Origin: an uncultured Rhodospirillales bacterium
GTDB lineage: Bacteria; Pseudomonadota; Alphaproteobacteria; Rhodospirillales; UBA2165
DNA: 64,000 nt
Direction of reading: 5' to 3'
NCBI GenBank assembly: GCA_913055735.1
Contig: CAJXKD010000001.1
Coordinates: 372,001-436,000 of the forward strand
Shown: positions 19,468 to 27,486 of the stretch, one piece after another
Layout of the letters: each line of letters starts with the position of its first letter
Position numbering within the stretch: the stretch's first letter is position 1
Position numbers and translations under genes: made by a program
Notes under the pieces: model-generated
What the model was told of the DNA's origin: nothing
The model's database searches: none
Seen by the model: only the letters and a program-made list of their open reading frames with translations

Positions 19468-20685
19468 ATGCCGCTCAGGAAACTTCGGACGCAGCGGGAC
19501 AATCAGCAATGGATGCTGGATCTGGCGCTCAACATGCGCGGCCGGGTCCAGAATTTCGAGCGCGACGAATGGGAAACCCCCAAGCGCGCGCATAATTACC
19601 GCATGCTGCCCAAAATGTGGCGCCAGAAGGCGGAGCGGGACGAGCGGCTCGGCCGTCAGGCGCAAGCCGAAGGGTTCAACGCAACGGCGACGCGGCACTA
19701 CGACAACGCCATCGAAGCCTACCGGATGTCGCAGCACCCCATCTTTTACGACGACAACCCGGTGAAACTCGCCACCTACGCCAAACTCAATGAGATGGTC
19801 GACCGCCGCAGCGAAGTTTCCCCCTATCCCATCGAGCGCGTCGAAGTGCCGTTCGACGACGGCAAGACCATTTCCTGCCTGTTGCACCTGCTCCCCGACC
19901 GGCGCAAGGCGCCGTGCGTGATCTATGTCCCCGGCATGGATCAATCAAAGGAGGCGGTGCCGAAGGCGCACAACAACCCCGCCATCGCCAGGGGTATGCA
20001 CATCCTGTCCATGGACGGACCTGGCCAGGGCAATTCCAACATCCAAAAGATCCGGGCGGTCGGCGACAACTACGAGCGTGCCGGTGCGGCTGTGATGGAT
20101 TACCTGCAGAAGCGCGAAGAGGTCATGGCCGACAAGATCGGCGTCTATGGGGTGAGCATGGGCAGCTACTGGTCGTTGCGCCTTGCCAGCTACGATCACC
20201 GGCCGGCGGCGTTGGCGAGCGGCGTTGCCTGCTTCAATCCCAACAACACCATCTTCAGCCAGTCGTCGCCGCGCTTCAAACAGGTGTTCATGTACATGGC
20301 CGGCATGACCGACGAAGACGAATTCGACGAGATGGCGGCGGGCATGACGGTCAAAGGCTACGCCGACAAGATCAAATGTCCGACGCTTCTGGTCACCGGC
20401 GAGTTCGATCCCCTGTGCCCGCTGGAGGATGCCATCGAAACCTATGGCGATCTTACCTGCCGCAAGGAAATGTGGGTGATGGAGAACCAGTTCCATCCGC
20501 TCTGGGATATCTCAAATCTGGGCGGCATGGATTGTCACGATTATATCTGTGACTGGCTGGCGCGCGCGCTTCACGACGGTAAGACCAACGACGGCCGCAT
20601 CGCCTACGTCACCGAAGGCGGCGACGGGCCGTTCAGTGATTGCGAATGGACCCCAACCGTGGGACCGGGCCAAGCTTATTTCTAG
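19468..20685 (+). CDS. alpha/beta hydrolase with N-terminal helical cap
   Basis: 405 aa. The C-terminal two thirds are an alpha/beta hydrolase: nucleophile elbow GVSMGS with Ser230, acid candidate Asp314 (GEFDPLC) and base candidate His343 (NQFHPLWD), plus YVPGMDQSKE in the oxyanion region. The N-terminal about 110 residues are helical and charged, as in the FrsA/DUF1100 and 2,6-dihydroxypseudooxynicotine hydrolase group, where they form a cap and carry the substrate pocket. Likely cleaves a C-C or ester bond in a small molecule. The start at 19468 has AGGGGAGGAAGG before it. Divergent from glyQ. Confidence 0.85.
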   Translation: MPLRKLRTQRDNQQWMLDLALNMRGRVQNFERDEWETPKRAHNYRMLPKMWRQKAERDERLGRQAQAEGFNATATRHYDNAIEAYRMSQHPIFYDDNPVKLATYAKLNEMVDRRSEVSPYPIERVEVPFDDGKTISCLLHLLPDRRKAPCVIYVPGMDQSKEAVPKAHNNPAIARGMHILSMDGPGQGNSNIQKIRAVGDNYERAGAAVMDYLQKREEVMADKIGVYGVSMGSYWSLRLASYDHRPAALASGVACFNPNNTIFSQSSPRFKQVFMYMAGMTDEDEFDEMAAGMTVKGYADKIKCPTLLVTGEFDPLCPLEDAIETYGDLTCRKEMWVMENQFHPLWDISNLGGMDCHDYICDWLARALHDGKTNDGRIAYVTEGGDGPFSDCEWTPTVGPGQAYF

Positions 20686-20698
20686 CTAGAATGGGATA

Positions 20699-20926
20699 TC
20701 ATTCGGAGTAGGGACACTCGGGCCGGGTACATTTCGTGCCCGGCGCGAGGAAATCGCCGCAGCCCGGACATTTGGTCATGTCGACCGCGTCGGGCTCGTC
20801 AGACCGCACCCGGTCGGCTTTCTCGTTCTCAACGGACTTCTTGCCGCCGAACCGGTTGAAGGCCCACCAGATGGCCGCGACGATGGCCACTAGAACAATG
20901 AGTTTGGGAAGACTGAATCCGAACAT
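20699..20926 (-). CDS. small membrane protein with C-terminal zinc-ribbon motif
   Basis: 75 aa. The N-terminus is one hydrophobic helix (LPKLIVLVAIVAAIWWAF); the C-terminus reads CPGCGDFLAPGTKC with a further Cys-Pro at the end (RPECPY), a four-cysteine knuckle like a zinc ribbon. A single-pass inner-membrane protein with a cytoplasmic metal-binding tail is predicted. Convergent with the alpha/beta hydrolase; a 12-bp palindrome TTCTAGCTAGAA (20681-20692) spans the hydrolase stop. Function not known. Confidence 0.65.
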   Translation of the reverse strand: MFGFSLPKLIVLVAIVAAIWWAFNRFGGKKSVENEKADRVRSDEPDAVDMTKCPGCGDFLAPGTKCTRPECPYSE

Positions 20927-20978
20927 GCCGATGTTCTAGGCTGCCGAGGGGTATGTGGTCAATTTATTCGTCGGCCAG

Positions 20979-21218
20979 TTACTCTTCGGCCTGGGCGGAT
21001 TTCCGATGTCCGGCAATCTCGTCCCAGACGATGAACGCGGTGGGAATCAGGATCAATGAGAAGGCCAATCCGCCGAGGATGCTGCCCGCCCCGAACAGCA
21101 GCACCGCCATGAACAGGCAAACGACGACCAGTAGGGCACCGAAAAACGGTTCGGTTGCCTTGGGCAGGACCCGCGACGTAGACCGCTCGCGCATCTGGCG
21201 TTTCTGAACGTCGAACAT
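20979..21218 (-). CDS. small membrane protein, two transmembrane segments
   Basis: 79 aa. Two hydrophobic stretches (FFGALLVVVCLFMAVLLF and GGLAFSLILIPTAFIVW) separated by a short loop; the N-terminus is Arg-rich and likely cytoplasmic. It starts 9 nt after the stop of the S49 peptidase gene, so it is probably translated from the same mRNA. No family recognised. The coding call rests on the operon position and the coherent hydrophobic pattern. Confidence 0.6.
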   Translation of the reverse strand: MFDVQKRQMRERSTSRVLPKATEPFFGALLVVVCLFMAVLLFGAGSILGGLAFSLILIPTAFIVWDEIAGHRKSAQAEE

Positions 21219-21227
21219 TTCCTATAC

Positions 21228-22088
21228 CTAGAGACCGTAACGGCCCCACAAGGCCCGCTCTTCGAGGGCCGCGACCAATTCCCCGGCCCAACCGGCGGCG
21301 CCCGCAGACGGCACACCTGACCACGCCATTCCAGCGCCCAGATGCGCCCCCAGACGGCGGCGCAACCAACCGCGCCGTTCCTCCACCGGCTGGAACCGGA
21401 CGTGCTCGCCGTAGCGCTCGCGCATGACGGATGTCATTTCACCAATCCCGTCGACGAGTCCCAGCTCCAGCGCCTTGCGGCCGGTCCAAAATTCGCCCGA
21501 AAACAAATCCTCTTCGGCACCTTTCAGCTTCCCTGCACGGCGCACCCTCACCATTTCCTTGAAGGTATCGTGGATATCCGTCTGCAGCGCCTCGAGCCGC
21601 CGCACGTGATCCGGATCCTCGGGCTGGAACGGATCGAGCATGCCCTTGCGCGTTCCCGCCGTGTGCATCCGGCGCTCCACGCCGATCTTGCCGATAAGAT
21701 CGGTAAAGCCGAAGCCCGCGGAAATGACTCCGATGGAACCGATAACGGACGAGTCGTCGGCATAGATCTCATCCGCCGCGCAGGCCAGCCAATAGCCGCC
21801 GCTGGCTGCGACATCTTCGGCAAAGGCGATCACGGGAACGTTCTTTTCCTCGGACAAGGCGCGGATGCGTTTGAAAATCAAAGCCGACTGCGCCGGTGCA
21901 CCGCCCGGCGAATTGATCGCCAGCGCCACCGCCTTGACGCCTTTAAGTTTGAAAGCCCGCTCAAACACGCGCACCAATCCGGCCAGAGTCAATCCCGGCC
22001 GTACCGGAAGAGGCCCTTGACCGATAACCCCCGCGAGACGCACCACCGCGACAACGGGATAGGGTTCGCTGATAAACGGAATTCTCAT
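21228..22088 (-). CDS. signal peptide peptidase SppA-like, S49 family
   Basis: 286 aa. The S49 fold is seen from LAINSPGGAPAQSALIFKRI, then VIAFAEDVAASGGYWLACAAD, with nucleophile candidate Ser in SSVIGSIGV and the Lys general base candidate in TAGTRKGMLDPF. The Ser/Lys dyad form cleaves residual signal peptides or small membrane proteins. It is of the short (SohB/SppA 36K) type, not the double-domain 67K form. The N-terminus lacks an obvious transmembrane anchor, so membrane association may be peripheral. Followed by a small two-TM protein gene. Confidence 0.88.
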   Translation of the reverse strand: MRIPFISEPYPVVAVVRLAGVIGQGPLPVRPGLTLAGLVRVFERAFKLKGVKAVALAINSPGGAPAQSALIFKRIRALSEEKNVPVIAFAEDVAASGGYWLACAADEIYADDSSVIGSIGVISAGFGFTDLIGKIGVERRMHTAGTRKGMLDPFQPEDPDHVRRLEALQTDIHDTFKEMVRVRRAGKLKGAEEDLFSGEFWTGRKALELGLVDGIGEMTSVMRERYGEHVRFQPVEERRGWLRRRLGAHLGAGMAWSGVPSAGAAGWAGELVAALEERALWGRYGL

Positions 22089-22151
22089 GGCGTCGGGAGC
22101 CGCTCCAACTCGTTGGTGAATTACGCCCCTAAAGTAGGCGGTTCAACGCCG

Positions 22152-22679
22152 TTACGCCAGTTCGGGATCGATCCGCTGTTCCCTTGCAACCGATAGAAGT
22201 TTGCTCACAGCCTGCCGATAGGCCTCGATCTCATCGGCATCGGGGAGCCTGGCGCCCGGTTGGGTGCGGGCCTCTATCTCGTCGATGAGGGAATTGAAAT
22301 CGGTTTGAAGTTCTGCGCCGTCGCAATACTCAATTCCTTCGACAAGGTAGACCAACAGTTCGTGCAGCGCCTTGATCGTAAAATAGGTGTCGAATACCTC
22401 GCGCGCCAAGGCGGGATCGTTGCGCCAGGACTGATTGGGGAAATGCGCCTGCACCACCTTTTGACCGGCGCCAAAACATTCATAGGCGCCGCATCCGCTG
22501 AACCCATGCTCGGCCAACTCCTCATGAATGGCGCAGCGGTTGTCGGTCATTAGGTGTTTGCAAACTTCGCCCGCGGGCTTCGAGTAGGCAAAGGTTTCCG
22601 ACTTCTCGAAGGTCGGCGCGATACAGCACAAGGCTTGGCAACGCGCGCAATCAGACTCGAAGTCGCTCTTTGAAACCAC
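22152..22679 (-). CDS. stand-alone cysteine-rich domain protein
   Basis: 175 aa from GTG at 22679 (a GAGAGAG site precedes it). The N-terminal 75 residues are rich in Cys: DCARCQALCC, EVCKHL, NRCAIHEEL and FSGCGAYECFGAGQ. I recall this block, including the spacing and the CFGAGQ end, at the N-terminus of actinobacterial pentapeptide-repeat proteins; here it stands alone, followed by about 90 helical, acidic residues. Metal or Fe-S binding by the cysteines is likely but unproven. It lies between the S49 gene and the TrmN6-like gene, same strand. Confidence 0.7.
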   Translation of the reverse strand: MVSKSDFESDCARCQALCCIAPTFEKSETFAYSKPAGEVCKHLMTDNRCAIHEELAEHGFSGCGAYECFGAGQKVVQAHFPNQSWRNDPALAREVFDTYFTIKALHELLVYLVEGIEYCDGAELQTDFNSLIDEIEARTQPGARLPDADEIEAYRQAVSKLLSVAREQRIDPELA

Positions 22680-22803
22680 ACGAACTCTCTCAGCGGAAGG
22701 TTACGAAAGTCGTTTTCGAGAAATCGAATGTCGAAAAGGTACGGCACGAAACATGGAAGTGAGAAACAGATTGTACCGGCGGCGACATATTTCTAGGCCG
22801 CAC

Positions 22804-23550
22804 TCACAATGTGAGCGCCGCCGCATCCCGCAAAATGGCCTCCGTTTCCGAGGTATAGCTGCCGTCGTCGCCGTGCAGAACCAAGCCGTCGCTCTCCCGA
22901 GGCGGGCCGTCACCTCCTTTCCGCGCGTGAACGATGACCCGTTTTGCGCGCTTGCGGCCCGGATCCGCCCATAAGGGAAAACTCACGATATCGCCACACG
23001 CCGGGGAAAGGCCGGCGACGACTTCCTCGCGCCGGTCATAGCGATGAATAAAGGTGATGCTGCCGCCGTCGACGACGTGCGCCAGCGCGGCCGCGATCCA
23101 ATCGGTGACGACCGCCTCGCCTTCCATATTGGCCAGGGCCTTCGCGGGATCGGGAGAAACCGTCCCCGCGCCGTTCGCCACATAGGGAGGATTGGCCATG
23201 ACATGATCGAAAATCTGCCCCAATGACAGCGTCAGGATATCGGCACTTTGGAACCGGGCCCGCGCCGCGAGGCCCGACAAGCCCGCGTTCTCCCGCGCAA
23301 GACGCACGAGATTGCTTTGGATATCCACGCCTTCGACAACAACGTCCGCGACGCGCGCCGCCAGGCACAGGGCGGCCGCTCCCACGCCGCAGCCCAGATC
23401 CAGCACCTTTTCCCCACCGGCTGCCGGAACCGCCGCCGCCAGCAACACGGGATCGATACCGGCGCGGTAGCCGCTTTCCGGCTGCTGCAGCATCACCTTG
23501 CCGTCCAGGAAACGATCGGTACTGAGCTTTTCAGGCGCCACCATAGACAT
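22804..23550 (-). CDS. TrmN6-like tRNA/N6-adenine methyltransferase
   Basis: 248 aa. Motif I is VLDLGCGVGAAALCLAAR, and the NPPY motif at residues 120-123 (VMANPPYV) marks an N6-adenine methyltransferase of the YfiC/TrmN6 type, which methylates adenine 37 of tRNA1(Val). The N-terminal STDRFLDGKVMLQQPESGYRAG is conserved in the alphaproteobacterial form. Start at 23550 overlaps the 3' end of the DUF2007 gene by 20 nt, indicating coupled translation. Confidence 0.9.
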   Translation of the reverse strand: MSMVAPEKLSTDRFLDGKVMLQQPESGYRAGIDPVLLAAAVPAAGGEKVLDLGCGVGAAALCLAARVADVVVEGVDIQSNLVRLARENAGLSGLAARARFQSADILTLSLGQIFDHVMANPPYVANGAGTVSPDPAKALANMEGEAVVTDWIAAALAHVVDGGSITFIHRYDRREEVVAGLSPACGDIVSFPLWADPGRKRAKRVIVHARKGGDGPPRESDGLVLHGDDGSYTSETEAILRDAAALTL

Positions 23551-23749
23551 CCCTGGACTGTTCGAGCAGATATTGCGCGCGCGGGAAATCCTCGTCCGCG
23601 ACCATCACCCGGCGCTGAATGGCATTGGCGCTTCCTTCGAGGATACTGGCATGAGCGTCGAGCACGACCATCCCGATATCCTCGTCGGCCAACAGGGCCC
23701 GAAGCCAGGAAATCAGAACCGGATCATTGGTCCGTAACAGTTCGACCAT
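23531..23749 (-). CDS. DUF2007 family putative signal-transducing protein
   Basis: 72 aa from the ATG at 23749. The sequence MVELLRTNDPVLISWLRALL and the ending IQRRVMVADEDFPRAQYLL match the small ferredoxin-like DUF2007 fold. The in-frame start 16 codons upstream is rejected because the family starts at M(K/V)ELLRTND. It overlaps the TrmN6-like gene, a pair I recall from several alphaproteobacteria. Function unknown. Confidence 0.9.
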   Translation of the reverse strand: MVELLRTNDPVLISWLRALLADEDIGMVVLDAHASILEGSANAIQRRVMVADEDFPRAQYLLEQSRDVYGGA

Positions 23750-23940
23750 ACCGCCCGCCGCCGTACTCACCAAAGGTTGTTCCCAAAAGAGGCACATTTG
23801 TGGCCATATCCGCCGCCACCGCCGTCGATTGACCCCCTTGAGGGGTTGACCAGGCCCGAGCCCCGCTCATATGCTCGCCGAAACCTCTTAATCATCCCGC
23901 GCCTACCGCGCAATCAATAGTAACAAGAAGGTTCCTGCTT

Positions 23941-24957
23941 TTGGGTGTAGTCGTCAATCTCGACGGCGGTTTCGACCGCAAGTCCGACCTCGGGGCTCTC
24001 GCGGCCCTCACGTCCGACGACCTGGTCCGCGTCAACGCCTTGATCGTACAAGCCATGGACAGTCCGGTGGTGCTGATCCCGCAGCTTGCCGGACATATCG
24101 TCGCGGCCGGCGGCAAACGGCTCCGTCCCATGCTGACCCTCGCCGCCGCCCGCATGTGCGGCTATGACGGCGACCGGCATATCGGCCTTGCCGCCTGCGT
24201 CGAGTTCATCCACACGGCAACGCTCCTACACGACGATGTGGTCGACGAGAGCGATCTGCGCCGCGGCCTCGCCTCCGCCAACGCGGTGTGGGGCAACCAG
24301 GCCAGCGTGCTGGTCGGCGACTTCCTGTTCAGCCGCGCTTTCGAACTCATGACCGCCGACGGCTCCATCCCCGTGCTGCGGGTGCTGTCGCATGCCTCCA
24401 AGGTGATCGCCGAGGGCGAGGTGATGCAGCTCACCACCTCCAACGACACGGGCACCGGCGAAACCGCCTATCTCGACGTCATTCGCGCCAAGACGGCGCA
24501 GCTGTTCGCCGCCGCCGGACGCATCGGCGCTCTGGTCGCGGACCGGCCCAAGATCGAGGAAGACGCGCTCGAAACCTACGGTATGAACCTGGGGATCGCC
24601 TTCCAGCTGATCGACGACGTGCTCGATTTCTCGGCCAAACAGGCGACGCTGGGCAAGACCATCGGCGACGACTTCCGCGAGGGTAAGATCACCCTGCCGG
24701 TCATCCTCGCCTTCCGCCGCGGCGACGACGAGGAGCGGGCTTTCTGGCGGCGCACCCTGGAAGATCTCGATCAGACCGAGGACGACCTGCCGCACGCCAT
24801 CAAGCTCCTGGAAAAGCACGGGGCCCTCGACGACACGGTGGAGCGGGCCCGCCATTACGGCGCCATCGCCCGCGACGCCATGGGCATTTTCGGAGATACC
24901 CCGGAAAAGGACGCCCTCATCGAAGTCATCGATTTCTGCATCGAACGGGCCTATTAA
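23941..24957 (+). CDS. ispB: polyprenyl diphosphate synthase (octaprenyl type)
   Basis: 338 aa. First Asp-rich motif DDVVD at 98-102 (LLHDDVVDESDLRRG) and second DDVLD at 225-229 (FQLIDDVLDFSAK) bind Mg2+ and the diphosphates; GGKRLRPML is the IPP-binding region. Residues just upstream of the first motif (FIHTATLLH) are small, which allows long chains as in octa- or decaprenyl synthases that make the ubiquinone side chain. The start is TTG at 23941 with AGAAGG 9 nt upstream; no ATG fits. Divergent from the DUF2007/TrmN6 pair. Confidence 0.93.
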   Translation: MGVVVNLDGGFDRKSDLGALAALTSDDLVRVNALIVQAMDSPVVLIPQLAGHIVAAGGKRLRPMLTLAAARMCGYDGDRHIGLAACVEFIHTATLLHDDVVDESDLRRGLASANAVWGNQASVLVGDFLFSRAFELMTADGSIPVLRVLSHASKVIAEGEVMQLTTSNDTGTGETAYLDVIRAKTAQLFAAAGRIGALVADRPKIEEDALETYGMNLGIAFQLIDDVLDFSAKQATLGKTIGDDFREGKITLPVILAFRRGDDEERAFWRRTLEDLDQTEDDLPHAIKLLEKHGALDDTVERARHYGAIARDAMGIFGDTPEKDALIEVIDFCIERAY

Positions 24958-24985
24958 GGCCTTTCTGCAGCCGCTTCTATTTATA

Positions 24986-25093
24986 AACCGTCATTACCGG
25001 GCCACTCGTTTTATTTCTGACCCGGTAATCCACCTTTACGGTATTCGCCGTTTCCAAGATGGATGCGCGGGTCAAGCCCGCGCATGACGGGTT
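24986..25093. repeat. REP/BIME-like pair of hairpins
   Basis: Two perfect hairpins lie in tandem. First: ATTACCGGG at 24993-25001 and CCCGGTAAT at 25021-25029 with a 19-nt loop. Second: ATGCGCGGG at 25063-25071 and CCCGCGCAT at 25077-25085 around TCAAG. The outer ends (AACCGTCAT at 24986-24994 and ATGACGGGTT at 25084-25093) are also nearly complementary. The TGGAT...TCAAGCCC...ATGACGG style is that of extragenic palindromes common in alphaproteobacteria. It fills the gap between ispB and the tRNA gene and may act as an mRNA 3' stabiliser or terminator. Confidence 0.6.
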
Positions 25094-25191
25094 AATCTGG
25101 AAATTCCAGGTCTTTCCAGCCTTGCCGGGGTGGCGGACGGGCGCTATAACTCCCGCCCCTGCCCTGACCCCGGAGATCCATCACATTCCGT

Positions 25192-25268
25192 CGGGGAGTA
25201 GCTCAGCCTGGTAGAGCACTGTCTTCGGGAGGCAGGGGCCGGAGGTTCAAATCCTCTCTCCCCGACCA
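25192..25268 (+). tRNA. tRNA-Pro(CGG), CCA encoded
   Basis: The 77-nt sequence folds as a cloverleaf: acceptor CGGGGAG with CTCCCCG, D stem GCTC with GAGC, anticodon stem CTGTC with GGCAG around loop TTCGGGA (anticodon CGG, reads CCG), and T arm GGAGG-TTCAAAT-CCTCT. The genomic 3' end is A then CCA (25266-25268). It sits between ispB and the TauD-type gene. Confidence 0.95.
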
Positions 25269-25281
25269 TTTTCTTTAAATT

Positions 25282-26160
25282 TTAGACCGCCATTTCCCGC
25301 TCGAGCGTCGTCACCCGGCGCATGTCGCGAGGGTACTGCAGATTGTCGAAGGTTGTGCCCCGGTGCATGGTGGCGAGGTTGTCCCACATCACGACATCGC
25401 CCGCCTGCCATTTATGGGCATAGACGAACTGCGGCTGGGTCGCGTAGGCGGTGAGTTCATCCAGCAGCGCGCGGCCCTTCTCCCGTGGCCAGCCGACGAT
25501 GTGCGAGGCGTGCGAGGCAAGATAGAGCGCCTTGCGCCCCGAGCGGGGATGGCTGTGGACGAGCAGATGCTGGGACGGCGGCCGGGTGGCTTTTTCCTCT
25601 TCCGATACGTCGGTCAGGCCGCCGAGGGCGCGCGAATACCACACCGAATGCTCGGCCTTCAGCCCCTCGAGTTCCACCTTCCTTTCGTCGGGCAGCGCAT
25701 CGTAGGCCGCGCGCATGTCGGCGAACTCCGTGTCCGCCCCCACCGGTGGAATGACGCGGGCCGACAGGATGGAATAGACGGCGCGGTTGTCATCGAACGA
25801 CACATCCGTGTGCCACAGCAGATTGCCGTCATTGTATTTACGGCTGCGGTCGTCGGCAGGGCGGATCTTACCGTCCGGGCCAAGGTTGCTGACGTCGATC
25901 AGTTCGGGTGTCGCCAGCCGGGTCGCGCCGCCTTGCAGCATCTTAATCATCTTCAGCTTCTGCAGTGGACCGAGGGCGCGGCCGAACGCGAGCTGCTGTT
26001 CATCGGTGAGCGGCGTGTCGTGACGGAAAACAAGCACGGCGTACCTGTTGATCGCCTCAACCACCGCGTCGATTTCGGCGGCCGCGAGAGGTTTGCGCAG
26101 GTCCATACCGGATACCTCCGCACCGAAGGTGGGGTTCAACGGCGTAACAGAGAAGCCCAT
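25282..26160 (-). CDS. TauD/TfdA family Fe(II)/2-oxoglutarate dioxygenase
   Basis: 292 aa from the ATG at 26160, which has AAGGAGA 8 nt upstream; the longer reading from 26253 adds an unlikely 31 residues. The 2-His-1-carboxylate iron triad is His117, Asp119 (LLWHTDVSFDD) and His266 (TMHRGTTF), with the 2-oxoglutarate-binding Arg in the C-terminal RDMRRVT. Members oxidise taurine, sulfonates, phenoxyacetates or amino-acid-like compounds, decarboxylating 2-oxoglutarate to succinate. It is divergent from an orphan TRAP binding protein, which suggests a shared substrate. The substrate itself is not readable. Confidence 0.9.
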   Translation of the reverse strand: MGFSVTPLNPTFGAEVSGMDLRKPLAAAEIDAVVEAINRYAVLVFRHDTPLTDEQQLAFGRALGPLQKLKMIKMLQGGATRLATPELIDVSNLGPDGKIRPADDRSRKYNDGNLLWHTDVSFDDNRAVYSILSARVIPPVGADTEFADMRAAYDALPDERKVELEGLKAEHSVWYSRALGGLTDVSEEEKATRPPSQHLLVHSHPRSGRKALYLASHASHIVGWPREKGRALLDELTAYATQPQFVYAHKWQAGDVVMWDNLATMHRGTTFDNLQYPRDMRRVTTLEREMAV

Positions 26161-26328
26161 GGCCGATTTCTCCTTATTGGTTTTTGGCCGGTTAGCGGCA
26201 AAATGTCCCGCGACTCTAGTCGGCGCGTCCGCTCTCCGGCAAGCCGGGAGCATGGCATGTCCGATTCCGACCTTACCGCGATACGCCGACAGCCAATGAA
26301 AGGATTTGGAAATAGCCGTTTCTGCGTA

Positions 26329-26358
26329 TTGACCCCTGAAGGCTTCCGCCCGTTTAAT
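26329..26358 (+). promoter_or_regulatory. candidate sigma70 promoter for TRAP binding protein
   Basis: TTGACC at 26329-26334 and TTTAAT at 26353-26358 are separated by 18 bp. Transcription would start about 26365, giving a very short leader with the GAGGAG ribosome site before ATG 26378. Called by eye from the consensus. Confidence 0.4.
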
Positions 26359-26377
26359 GGGCCGTCAGAGGAGCTTC

Positions 26378-27472
26378 ATGCGTAGTTTCATCATCGGCTG
26401 CACCCTCGGCCTGGTTGGCGGCGTCTTGCTGGCCGCCGCCGTCGGGACCCCCAACGGACCGCCACCGGAGACTCAGGCCGCCCGTCAAACGGTGGAAGGG
26501 GCCGATCCACCCATCCGCTGGCGTCTCGTGAGCGCCTTCCCCACCAACATGTCACCGCAGGGAACGCGGGTGACGGAGCTCGCCTCCAAAATCAAAGTCA
26601 TCTCGCGCGGCGACATCGAAATGAGCGTGAACGAACCGGGGGCCCTGGTTCAGTCGGCGGATATATATGACGCTGTCGCGTCCGGAGTGGTCGATGCAGG
26701 TTTCGCCAGCCCGTCCCTTTGGGCCAAGAAGTCACCGGCGCTCCAGCTTTTCGGCGCTATCCCCTTCGGTCCCGAACCGGCCGAGTTTCTTGCCTGGTTC
26801 AAGTTCGGCGGCGGCAACGAACTGTTCGATGCCATCAATCACAGCCAGAACATCCACAGCGTGCTGTGCGGCGTCGTCCCCGCCGCCGGCGGCGGCTGGT
26901 TCAAGAAACCCGTGGATGACATCTCCGACTTGGCCGACAAGACCATCGCCGTTTCCGGACTGGGGGCCGAGGTTCTAAAGAACATCGGCGCGACGGTGGT
27001 GGTGATGCCACCCGCCGACCTCGCGAATGCTCTGGGCCGGAACGACGTCGACGGTGCCGTTTTCTCCGTCCCCACCGCCGATCTCGGGCTCGGCTTCGAT
27101 AAACGCGCGCGCTACTACTACTTCCCCGGATGGCATCAACAGACCGGTATTCTGGAACTGCTGATCAACCTCGAAGCGTGGAACCTGCTGTCCGACGGGC
27201 GCCGCGCACAGATCGAAAGCGTCTGCCTCGCCAACCTGGGCGACAGCCTGGCGCGCAGCGAAGCGGATCAATTCGCCGCGCTCAAATCCCTGGTTCTTCA
27301 GGGCGTGGAAGTGAAGCGCTGGAAGCCAGAGATCACGACGGCGTTAAGCCGCGCCTGGCAGGCGGTCGCGACGGTGCAAGCCGCCAAGGATAAATCCTTT
27401 AACGAGGTGTGGCAGTCTCTCTCCGCGTTCCGCGAAGACTATGCCATCTGGAAAGAGCTCGGCTATCTGTAG
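26378..27472 (+). CDS. TRAP transporter substrate-binding protein, DctP family (orphan)
   Basis: 364 aa from the ATG at 26378 (GAGGAG upstream). The N-terminus RSFIIGCTLGLVGGVLLAAA is a Sec signal or lipoprotein-like segment with a Cys at residue 8. The mature part shows the DctP fold: WRLVSAFPTNMSPQGTRVTELA, VDAGFASPSLWAKKSPALQL, FGAIPFGP, KPVDDISDLADKTIAVSGLG and a C-terminal helix. It captures a carboxylate-type ligand in the periplasm. No DctQ/DctM genes lie beside it, so it would depend on a distant permease. Divergent from the TauD-type dioxygenase, with a shared 217-bp region. Confidence 0.87.
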   Translation: MRSFIIGCTLGLVGGVLLAAAVGTPNGPPPETQAARQTVEGADPPIRWRLVSAFPTNMSPQGTRVTELASKIKVISRGDIEMSVNEPGALVQSADIYDAVASGVVDAGFASPSLWAKKSPALQLFGAIPFGPEPAEFLAWFKFGGGNELFDAINHSQNIHSVLCGVVPAAGGGWFKKPVDDISDLADKTIAVSGLGAEVLKNIGATVVVMPPADLANALGRNDVDGAVFSVPTADLGLGFDKRARYYYFPGWHQQTGILELLINLEAWNLLSDGRRAQIESVCLANLGDSLARSEADQFAALKSLVLQGVEVKRWKPEITTALSRAWQAVATVQAAKDKSFNEVWQSLSAFREDYAIWKELGYL

Positions 27473-27486
27473 AACGGGAGCGCCGC

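Noticed and set aside
22087..22160. tRNA-like ends: TGGCGT at 22088-22093 pairs with ACGCCA at 22154-22159, and GGTTCAACGCC resembles a T arm
   Set aside because: The D and anticodon arms do not fold and no anticodon loop is present; the stretch also overlaps the S49 peptidase start. Chance, or a very decayed relic.
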